From Lachnospiraceae bacterium (GTDB lineage: Bacteria; Bacillota; Clostridia; Lachnospirales; Lachnospiraceae), in assembly GCA_017463035.1 (NCBI GenBank), contig JAFTPY010000202.1:1-9905 (forward strand): a stretch of DNA of 9,905 bases, read 5' to 3'. A program made the translations under genes and the position numbers. Positions 1-5,230 of the stretch are shown here, in pieces (the first letter of the stretch is position 1; the number at the start of each line of letters is the position of its first letter). The notes beneath the pieces were generated by a model, which worked only from the letters and a program-made list of their open reading frames with translations, did no database searches and was not told the DNA's origin.

Positions 1-474
1 AAGTTCTCCCTGCATCTGCATATGGGAAAAGCCCTTCTGACGCAATGCCTCATAGGTCAAAATCGCCACCGAATTGGAAAGATTTAACGAACGAATCTCC
101 GAAAGCATCGGTATCCGGATACATCGTTCCTTATCTGTCATCAAAATCTCCTCCGGAATCCCGGCACTTTCCTTCCCGAACATAATATACACTTCGTCCT
201 CATAGGCCACCTCCGAATACAAACTCTGCCCCTTGGTAGTCGCCATATACGGGCGTGCTCCCGGATTCTTCAAAAGGAATTCCTTATAGTTTTTATAAAC
301 ATGTAAATCGATATCTTTCCAGTAATCCATACCGGCTCGACGCACCGCCTTTTCCGAAATATCAAAGCCCAACGGCTCGATTAAATGAAGCCTGCTTCCG
401 GTCGCCACACAGGTACGACCGATATTTCCCGTATTCGCCGGAATCTCCGGCTCCAGTAACACTATATTAATCAT
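1..474 (-). CDS. trmL: tRNA (cytidine/uridine-34 2'-O)-methyltransferase TrmL, 3' end cut by window
   Basis: The SPOUT-superfamily (SpoU class) enzyme uses S-adenosylmethionine to methylate the 2'-O of the wobble nucleotide of certain leucine tRNAs in the cytoplasm. The reading frame is open from the ATG at 474 to the first base of the window, giving 158 residues. TrmL proteins are usually about 155-165 residues, so only a few are missing. Visible family motifs are the N-terminal NIVLLEPEIPANTGNIGRTC (residues 3-22), FGKESAGIP (99-107) and the SAM-binding knot segment IPMLSEIRSLNLSNSVAI (121-138). The start is supported by a GGAGGA ribosome binding site about ten bases upstream (485-490). It follows the terminator that closes the sigH operon, so it should have its own promoter. 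I looked in 475-560 and found no convincing sigma-A promoter there. The Bacillus homologue is called cspR. The function is assigned from family motifs with high confidence. Confidence 0.95.
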   Translation of the reverse strand, partial: MINIVLLEPEIPANTGNIGRTCVATGSRLHLIEPLGFDISEKAVRRAGMDYWKDIDLHVYKNYKEFLLKNPGARPYMATTKGQSLYSEVAYEDEVYIMFGKESAGIPEEILMTDKERCIRIPMLSEIRSLNLSNSVAILTYEALRQKGFSHMQMQGEL

Positions 475-570
475 TCGTCTCTCTTCCTCCGCAATTCCGA
501 ATTCAGCGCAAGTCTGTCTTTCGATTCCGCTTCACACATCCACTGTTTTCACACTCTGAACATCGCAAAA

Positions 571-592
571 AAGGGTGAAACGATTCACCCTT
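571..592 (-). terminator. Rho-independent terminator after sigH
   Basis: A perfect 9-bp inverted repeat (AAGGGTGAA / TTCACCCTT) with a 4-base loop lies about 30 bases beyond the sigH stop codon. On the minus strand it is flanked by a T-run on each side (TTTTTT before the stem, TTTT after it), as expected for an intrinsic terminator. The A/T symmetry means it could also act on the opposite strand, but no plus-strand gene needs it. It ends the cysE-to-sigH transcript and separates it from trmL. Confidence 0.9.
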
Positions 593-623
593 AAAAAAGC
601 ATCGAAATCCTGCTCATATTTTA

Positions 624-1280
624 TCACAAATCGGTCTTTATCGCAAGCACCGTTTTCAGCTTCTTCCGAATCCGCTGAAGCGCATTATCAATGGATTTCG
701 GCTCCTTTTCCATGACCTTTGCAATCTCCTGATAAGGCATACCGGAAGCATAGTAGGAAAGAACCTGACGTTCCATCTTACTCAGGGTTGCAAACACTTC
801 TTCCTCAATACGGACCGCATTCTCTCTGTCAATCACGGACTCTTCCGGATCCTTTTGCCAGTAGCCGATTCCTTCATAGGCGTTACTGCTGCCGCCTGCC
901 GCCTCCGAATCCTCCGCAAAAGCATATAAATCAAAAGGGACATAGTTGTTCAACGGTTGGTTTTTCTTAGTATTGGAGGCTTTGATGGCGGTGTACATCT
1001 GTCTTGTAATACAAAGTCCCGCAAAAGCCGCAAAGGAATCGTTCCGCTCCGGGTCATACTCTCTGATTGCCTTAAACAATCCGATCATCCCCTCCTGTAT
1101 CAAATCCTCCTTATCCGCACCTACCAGATACAGCGCCGTTGCCTTACTGCGAACCATATTTTTGTAACGATTTAACATTTCCTCCGTAGCATCATTATCC
1201 CCTTGTTGACATCGCAAAAGAAGCGCTTTTTCATCTTCACGTCCCGGAGTATTCGGTTGTTCCGATGCCTGTTTCGACAT
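624..1280 (-). CDS. sigH: RNA polymerase sigma-H factor (Spo0H)
   Basis: This is a sigma-70-family factor of the SigH type. In Bacillus and Clostridia it directs early sporulation, transition-state and competence promoters. Region 2 covers about residues 33-105 and includes YLVGADKEDLIQEGMIGLFK, the core-binding and -10 recognition part. Region 4 covers about 165-210 and ends in KSIDNALQRIRKKL, a helix-turn-helix signature nearly identical to B. subtilis SigH. A Ser/Gly/Ala-rich stretch (about 124-136) separates the two. I chose the ATG at 1280. It gives 218 residues, the same length as B. subtilis SigH, begins 7 bases after the rlmB stop and has a GTAGGTG-type ribosome site. A longer frame starting at 1319 would overlap the end of rlmB by 11 codons and lacks a good site. 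No internal promoter is obvious, so it is probably read from the upstream operon, though a promoter inside rlmB or mrnC cannot be excluded. Confidence 0.95.
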   Translation of the reverse strand: MSKQASEQPNTPGREDEKALLLRCQQGDNDATEEMLNRYKNMVRSKATALYLVGADKEDLIQEGMIGLFKAIREYDPERNDSFAAFAGLCITRQMYTAIKASNTKKNQPLNNYVPFDLYAFAEDSEAAGGSSNAYEGIGYWQKDPEESVIDRENAVRIEEEVFATLSKMERQVLSYYASGMPYQEIAKVMEKEPKSIDNALQRIRKKLKTVLAIKTDL

Positions 1281-1287
1281 ACCGCAC

Positions 1288-2031
1288 CTACTTTCCCAAT
1301 CTCTGGCGCACAATTTCATACATCAGCACGCCCGCTGCCACCGACGCATTGAGGGAATCAATGTCTCCCTTCATCGGGATGCTGGTAACAAAATCACACT
1401 TTTCCTTCACCAGGCGGCTGACACCTTCTCCCTCATTTCCGATAACAAGTCCGATCGGTCCGGTGAGATTCTGACGGTACATTACTTCTCCGTCCATGTC
1501 CGCACATACAAACCAGAGACCCTCCTTCTTCAGGTCCTCCATAGTCTGTACCAGATTTGTCACCTTTGCAACCGGAGTATAGTTAAGTGCACCTGCACTC
1601 GTCTTTGCCACCGTAGCGGTCAGTCCCACCGCACGTCTCTTCGGAATAATCACGCCATGGGCTCCCGCCAGGTTGGCGGTACGGATAATTGCTCCCAAAT
1701 TGTGCGGGTCTTCGATACCGTCCAAAAGCACCAAAAACGGCGCTTCGCCCTTTTCTCTCGCAATGGCAAGAATATCCTCTACCTCCGCATACTCATAGGC
1801 TGCCGCATAGGCAATCACACCCTGATGCTTTCCGGTGGTGGAAATCTGGTCCAGACGTTCCTTTTTCACAAAGGAAACCACCGTATTATGCTTCTTGGCC
1901 TCCTTTAGCACCGTCAGCATAGCACCTTCTTTATTTCCGTCCAAAACCAGCAAACGGTCTATAGTTTTCCCAGAACGAAACGCTTCCATTACCGCGTTTC
2001 TTCCTTCGATTGTTAATTCTTCGTATCGCAT
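1288..2031 (-). CDS. rlmB: 23S rRNA (guanosine-2251 2'-O)-methyltransferase RlmB
   Basis: This SpoU/TrmH-family enzyme (247 residues, normal length) methylates the 2'-O of a guanosine in the peptidyl-transferase-centre region of 23S rRNA. The N-terminal substrate-binding domain (about 1-80) begins with IEGRNAVMEAFRSG, a typical RlmB opening. The C-terminal SPOUT domain shows motif 1 DGIEDPHNLGAIIRTA (104-119), motif 2 LVIGNEGEGVS (195-205) and motif 3 IPMKGDIDSLNASVAAG (218-234), the last containing the conserved Ser-Leu-Asn-Ala-Ser segment. The ATG at 2031 has a GGAGG ribosome site with a 7-base spacer. The gene overlaps the end of mrnC by 19 bases, which suggests translational coupling. In B. 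subtilis the same neighbour order continues with yacP/rae1 before sigH. Here sigH follows directly. Confidence 0.95.
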   Translation of the reverse strand: MRYEELTIEGRNAVMEAFRSGKTIDRLLVLDGNKEGAMLTVLKEAKKHNTVVSFVKKERLDQISTTGKHQGVIAYAAAYEYAEVEDILAIAREKGEAPFLVLLDGIEDPHNLGAIIRTANLAGAHGVIIPKRRAVGLTATVAKTSAGALNYTPVAKVTNLVQTMEDLKKEGLWFVCADMDGEVMYRQNLTGPIGLVIGNEGEGVSRLVKEKCDFVTSIPMKGDIDSLNASVAAGVLMYEIVRQRLGK

Positions 2032-2492
2032 GTGTTATCCTCCGTCATTCCTGCCTTCGCCATCGTAAGCATCCGCTCCGTCTGCCCCGTCAGATACCAG
2101 AACCCGAACAGTGCCTCAAAGCCTGTAGCCACCCGATAATCCCCGATAGTAGCATTTTTCGCACTGGTATAGGACTTTGCATTCCGGCCTCTGCGGAATA
2201 CCGACATTTCTTCCTCCGTAAGCAGCTCCTTGATGCGGTGATAGGAATCCGCCTGCGCCTCTGCCTTTACCAGCTTACTGGCATGCTTATGCAATACATT
2301 CACCGGCGCATTGCCCCGTTCCACTAAAATGGTCCGTACAATCATCTCATACACCGCATCTCCGATATAAGCCAGTGTAAGAGGAGAATACTGCCTTGCA
2401 TCCTGCTCTTTTAAAGAAAAGGTTGCACAGATTGTTCCAAACAAAGGAAGCTCAGCGCACACCTTGTTTGTATTTTCCAAAGTATCCGACAT
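2013..2492 (-). CDS. mrnC: Mini-ribonuclease III
   Basis: MrnC is a dimeric RNase III-type endonuclease that lacks a double-stranded-RNA-binding domain. In B. subtilis it matures the ends of 23S rRNA. The catalytic domain shows SPLTLAYIGDAVYE, with the conserved Asp at residue 45, and a distal metal-site segment NATIGDYRVATGFEALFG with Glu 126. The first 35 or so residues are a variable extension. I chose the ATG at 2492, giving 159 residues, because a perfect AAAGGAGG site lies just upstream at about 2501-2508. The in-frame ATG at 2525 would overlap the cysS coding end and has no comparable site. The cysS stop is only 17 bases upstream, and the 3' end overlaps rlmB, so cysS, mrnC and rlmB are almost certainly one transcript. 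Confidence 0.95.
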   Translation of the reverse strand: MSDTLENTNKVCAELPLFGTICATFSLKEQDARQYSPLTLAYIGDAVYEMIVRTILVERGNAPVNVLHKHASKLVKAEAQADSYHRIKELLTEEEMSVFRRGRNAKSYTSAKNATIGDYRVATGFEALFGFWYLTGQTERMLTMAKAGMTEDNTCDTKN

Positions 2493-2509
2493 TACAGCCG
2501 CCTCCTTTG

Positions 2510-3943
2510 TTACACAAGTTCCCAAACTACGCCTTCTCTTGTGTCCTTAATGGCAACTCCTTTTGCCAAAAGCTCGTCACGAATGGCGTCTGCCTTTGCA
2601 AAATCCTTTGCTTTCTTTGCTTCCTTACGTTCCTCAATCTTAGCAAGAACAAATGCGGTCAACTCGTCATCCGCACCGGTTGCACCGTTATCTGCGGTAT
2701 CGTTTGCAGCTGCACCTGCGGTCAGATTAAGACCGAGTACATAATCCATTTCTTCTACAAGAGCAAACTTTGTTGCACCGTTCATCTCATCCTTTAACAC
2801 ATCGTATACGACCGTCAACGCACTGGAAGTATTGATATCGTTTGCCAATGCCTCTAAGAACTTCTCACGATATGCCGCCTTTTTCGCCTCATCTACGGCA
2901 CCGCTCTTATCCAGCCCTGCAATACGCTTTACAAGCTTCTGATATGCCGCTGCCACCTGATCCAATACCTCATAGGAAAACTCCAGCGGCTTACGGTAAT
3001 GGGACTGTAAGCAGAACATACGGTAAACCAACGGATTATACCCCTTCTGCTCCAAAAGAGAAACCGTCAGGAAGTCACCCTTGGACTTACTCATCTTACC
3101 GGAACGATCGTTCAAGTGATGTACATGGAACCAGTAATTACACCACTTATGACCGAGATACGCCTCACTTTGGGCAATCTCATTGGTATGATGCGGGAAA
3201 ATATTGTCCACGCCGCCGCAGTGAATGTCCATGTCCTCGCCCAGATGCTTAATGGAAATACCGGAGCACTCGATGTGCCAGCCCGGATATCCTACGCCCC
3301 ACGGACTGTCCCACTTAAGTTCCTGGTCGTCAAACTTAGATTTGGTGAACCAAAGAACAAAGTCACTCTTATTCTTCTTGTTTTCATCCTGCTCTACATC
3401 GTCTCGTTCGCCCACCAGAAGCTCCTTCTCGCTCTGTCTGGAGAACACGTAATAGTCGTCAAGCTTAGAAGTATCGAAGTAAATATTTCCGCCTGCTTCA
3501 TACGCATAGCCCTTCTCTAACAGTACCTCTACCATGTGGATAAACTCACCGATGCAATTGGTGGCCGGCTCTACTACATCCGGGGTCTTAATATTTAACT
3601 TGCCGCAATCGGAGAAAAAGGCATCGGTATAGAACTTTGCAATCTCCATAACCGTCTTATTCTCGCGCTTTGCGCCCTTTAACATCTTATCCTCACCGGT
3701 ATCCGCATCACTGGAAAGATGACCTACGTCGGTAATGTTCATAACACGCTTTACATCATATCCGCCGAAACGCAGGGACTTCTCAAGTACATCCTCCATA
3801 ATATAGCTGCGCAGGTTACCGATGTGTGCAAAATGATACACCGTCGGTCCGCAGGTGTACATCTTTACCTTGCCGTCCGCATTCGGGATAAACGGCTCTA
3901 CTTTTCTTGTTAAGGTGTTAAATAACTGAAACTTGTTTTCCAT
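2510..3943 (-). CDS. cysS: Cysteinyl-tRNA synthetase
   Basis: This class I aminoacyl-tRNA synthetase charges tRNA-Cys with cysteine. Its 477 residues match the family's usual length. The HIGH motif appears as HIGN (40-43) and KMSKS is at 283-287. The zinc ligands that give cysteine specificity are visible as C31, C226, H251 and E255, with 226-251-255 spacing matching E. coli CysRS. The DALR/anticodon-binding region follows from about 330, then a short Ala/Asp/Gly-rich linker (about 413-426) and the conserved C-terminal segment ending in VVWELV. The ATG at 3943 is preceded by AAAGGAGT. It lies 107 bases after cysE (3944-4050), and that gap contains neither a hairpin nor a T-box. It is therefore most likely expressed from the tRNA-Cys T-box upstream of cysE, so the enzyme responds to uncharged levels of its own tRNA. 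Confidence 0.97.
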   Translation of the reverse strand: MENKFQLFNTLTRKVEPFIPNADGKVKMYTCGPTVYHFAHIGNLRSYIMEDVLEKSLRFGGYDVKRVMNITDVGHLSSDADTGEDKMLKGAKRENKTVMEIAKFYTDAFFSDCGKLNIKTPDVVEPATNCIGEFIHMVEVLLEKGYAYEAGGNIYFDTSKLDDYYVFSRQSEKELLVGERDDVEQDENKKNKSDFVLWFTKSKFDDQELKWDSPWGVGYPGWHIECSGISIKHLGEDMDIHCGGVDNIFPHHTNEIAQSEAYLGHKWCNYWFHVHHLNDRSGKMSKSKGDFLTVSLLEQKGYNPLVYRMFCLQSHYRKPLEFSYEVLDQVAAAYQKLVKRIAGLDKSGAVDEAKKAAYREKFLEALANDINTSSALTVVYDVLKDEMNGATKFALVEEMDYVLGLNLTAGAAANDTADNGATGADDELTAFVLAKIEERKEAKKAKDFAKADAIRDELLAKGVAIKDTREGVVWELV

Positions 3944-4050
3944 GATTGACTCCTTTTGTTTTTATTTGTCATTCTCCGTGTTACTTTTGGATTGTTTGTC
4001 GTTCTACTCCCTGTTAACTTTTCTCGTATGTCTGACTATTCCGACTTTCC

Positions 4051-4707
4051 CTACTTCTTCTCAACCGCCGCAGACAAGGCATCCACGCGCTCTTTGAGCT
4101 TTGTATTCTCTTGCTGTAGTCTGTCGATTTCCATCATTACCGGGTTCGGCAAATGCACCTGATCCAAATCCTCCCTCGGAACCCGTACATTATCTCTTTT
4201 TACCACAATGCCCGGAACACCCACTACCGTGGAATTCGGCGGCACTTCCTTTAGTACCACGGAACCCGCACCGATTTTGGAATTCTCTCCGACGGTAAAG
4301 GAACCGAGCACCTTTGCACCGGCACTGATCATCACATTATCTCCGATGGTAGGATGACGTTTTCCCTGTTCCTTACCGGTACCGCCCAAGGTCACGCCCT
4401 GATACAACGTCACATTGTCGCCGATAATGGCGGTCTCACCGATTACCACTCCATGCCCGTGATCAATAAACAATCCCTTGCCGATGGTAGCTCCGGGATG
4501 AATCTCGATACCGGTCTTTCTTGCTGTCCGCTGGGAATACCAACGAGCCAGAAAATAATGCTTCTTTAAATATAATTTATGGGCCAGACGATGCCGTAAA
4601 ATCGCCCGGAAGCTGGGATACAGAAAAACCTCCCAGGAGGATTTTATTGCAGCATCCCGCTCTTTTATCACTTGCATTTCTTCTTTGACATACTGTATGA
4701 ACCCCAT
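4051..4707 (-). CDS. cysE: Serine O-acetyltransferase
   Basis: CysE acetylates L-serine with acetyl-CoA to give O-acetylserine, the carbon precursor of cysteine. The 218 residues contain an N-terminal helical part (1-65) and then a left-handed beta-helix of hexapeptide repeats (about 66-170). Residues aligning with the E. coli active site are the Asp82-His83 pair in IDHGHG and His118 in KRHPTI, with the same 35-residue spacing as E. coli H158/H193. The C-terminus (about 187-218) is a predicted coiled coil and does not end in the Ile that docks into CysK in many proteins. I chose the ATG at 4707 because of the AAGGAGG site 7 bases upstream. The frame stays open upstream to 4917, but that stretch is leader RNA and a repeat, not protein homologous to CysE. 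The gene is first in the operon, behind a tRNA-Cys T-box. Confidence 0.96.
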   Translation of the reverse strand: MGFIQYVKEEMQVIKERDAAIKSSWEVFLYPSFRAILRHRLAHKLYLKKHYFLARWYSQRTARKTGIEIHPGATIGKGLFIDHGHGVVIGETAIIGDNVTLYQGVTLGGTGKEQGKRHPTIGDNVMISAGAKVLGSFTVGENSKIGAGSVVLKEVPPNSTVVGVPGIVVKRDNVRVPREDLDQVHLPNPVMMEIDRLQQENTKLKERVDALSAAVEKK

Positions 4708-4732
4708 GGAAAAACCTCCTTCCTTGACTTTA

Positions 4733-4866
4733 CGAGCAAGCATCGCACTACGTGCTTGCCCCAACTTCGTGGCTTCGCCACTCAGTCGCGGGCGCGTTCG
4801 CATGACTGCACAACTGCCTGTGAACAAGCTCACGCAGTTTGCTCCCATGCTCACTTTGCTTACTCG
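4733..4866 (-). repeat. Palindrome-rich 134-bp segment with terminal inverted repeats, possible MITE/REP-like element
   Basis: Between the T-box terminator and the cysE ribosome site lies a segment whose ends are 10-base inverted repeats matching at 9 of 10 positions (CGAGTAAGCA and TGCTTGCTCG on the minus strand). Inside are further palindromes: GTGGC-GAA-GCCAC (4769-4781) and an AACTGC/GCAGTT hairpin with an inner GTGA/TCAC stem (4812-4839). Cysteine leaders do not need such a segment, and its base composition is richer in G and C than the flanking leader. No transposase is encoded. It resembles the small non-autonomous palindromic elements scattered in many clostridial genomes, but copy number cannot be checked from this window. 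It has no recognised coding role. Confidence 0.5.
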
Positions 4867-4877
4867 AAAAAAGAAAA

Positions 4878-4899
4878 CACCCCTTCTTTCGAAGAGGTG
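4878..4899 (-). terminator. T-box regulatory terminator upstream of cysE
   Basis: The hairpin CACCTCTTC-GAAA-GAAGGGGTG (9 bp including one U-G pair, with a GAAA tetraloop) is followed on the minus strand by TTTTCTTTTTT. Its 5' arm begins with CACCTC, the same bases needed to close the T-box antiterminator, so the two structures exclude each other. Uncharged tRNA-Cys should favour read-through into cysE. Confidence 0.93.
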
Positions 4900-5128
4900 C
4901 AATATACACGGTTCCACTCAACTTTTACAAGAGCCGCAAAATGCGTCTCTCGTTCTCTTACGCATGATAACGACTGCCGCCGTACAAGGCTACCCACTGA
5001 CGTGCTCACCCGTCCGCTCCGAAATGCACTTCGCCAAGACCTCCTGCCGGAACTGCTTTCAGCCGGTGACAGTTCCTCTCTGTTGCTTTCTTTCTTAGTT
5101 ACTCTTTTCTTCACTGCGTTTCTCTACT
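4878..5128 (-). promoter_or_regulatory. T-box leader specific for tRNA-Cys
   Basis: This untranslated leader senses uncharged tRNA and controls transcription of cysE and downstream genes. Stem I includes an AGAGAG segment and a GGAACTG/CAGTTCC distal arm (5049-5076). The specifier loop carries a UGC cysteine codon at 5026-5028 followed by A. A stem II region with AGTGGGTAGC and CGTACGG-like bases and a CGTTA element follows, then an ATGCGT/ACGCAT hairpin (4941-4965). The antiterminator has the T-box bulge UGGAACC (4910-4916) between a GAG/CUC helix and a GUG/CAC helix. The variable base in UGGA is A, which pairs with U73, the discriminator of tRNA-Cys. This agrees independently with the UGC specifier. 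The structures were found by eye, not by a covariance model. Confidence 0.93.
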
Positions 5129-5134
5129 TTCTCC

Positions 5135-5164
5135 ATTATATGCAGGGAATACGAAATTTGTCAA
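5135..5164 (-). promoter_or_regulatory. Sigma-A promoter for the cysE operon
   Basis: A perfect -35 box TTGACA (5159-5164) and a perfect -10 box TATAAT (5135-5140) are separated by 18 bases on the minus strand. Transcription should begin near 5127-5129, just before stem I of the T-box leader. Control of this strong promoter is thus probably by termination rather than initiation. Confidence 0.88.
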
Positions 5165-5186
5165 GTTTTTTTAAAATTATCACAAA

Positions 5187-5219
5187 GAGAAAGGCCGGCT
5201 CCTAAGAACCGCCCCTCTC
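5187..5219 (-). terminator. Intrinsic terminator after the subtilase gene
   Basis: A long hairpin of about 14 pairs, with one bulged base, three wobble pairs and a TTAG loop, starts 12 bases after the protease stop codon. The stem contains GGC and GGCC blocks. The following T-tract is weak and interrupted (TTTGTGATAATTTT), so termination may be incomplete. It separates the protease from the cysE promoter, which begins 22 bases further on. Confidence 0.75.
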
Positions 5220-5230
5220 ACATAACTCTT

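Noticed and set aside
1281..1319. N-terminal extension of SigH starting at 1319
   Set aside because: It would be translated from the end of the rlmB coding sequence with no ribosome site. The start at 1280 gives the standard 218 residues.
2493..2525. N-terminal extension of MrnC starting at 2525
   Set aside because: It overlaps the cysS stop and includes the AAAGGAGG ribosome site itself as coding sequence.
2396..3520. Plus-strand open frames of 75-136 codons across cysS
   Set aside because: They lie antisense within the conserved cysS coding frame, lack ribosome sites and show no protein-like motifs; they are by-products of the codon use of cysS.
4708..5164. SAM (S-box) riboswitch as the sulfur-pathway regulator of cysE
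   Set aside because: The conserved S-box core is not present, whereas the T-box bulge, specifier and mutually exclusive terminator are.
4672..5205. Plus-strand 177- and 137-codon frames and a minus 84-codon frame (4860-5114) upstream of cysE
   Set aside because: They overlap the T-box leader, its terminator and the palindromic segment. The sequence there is explained by RNA structure, and none has a plausible ribosome site or recognisable protein.
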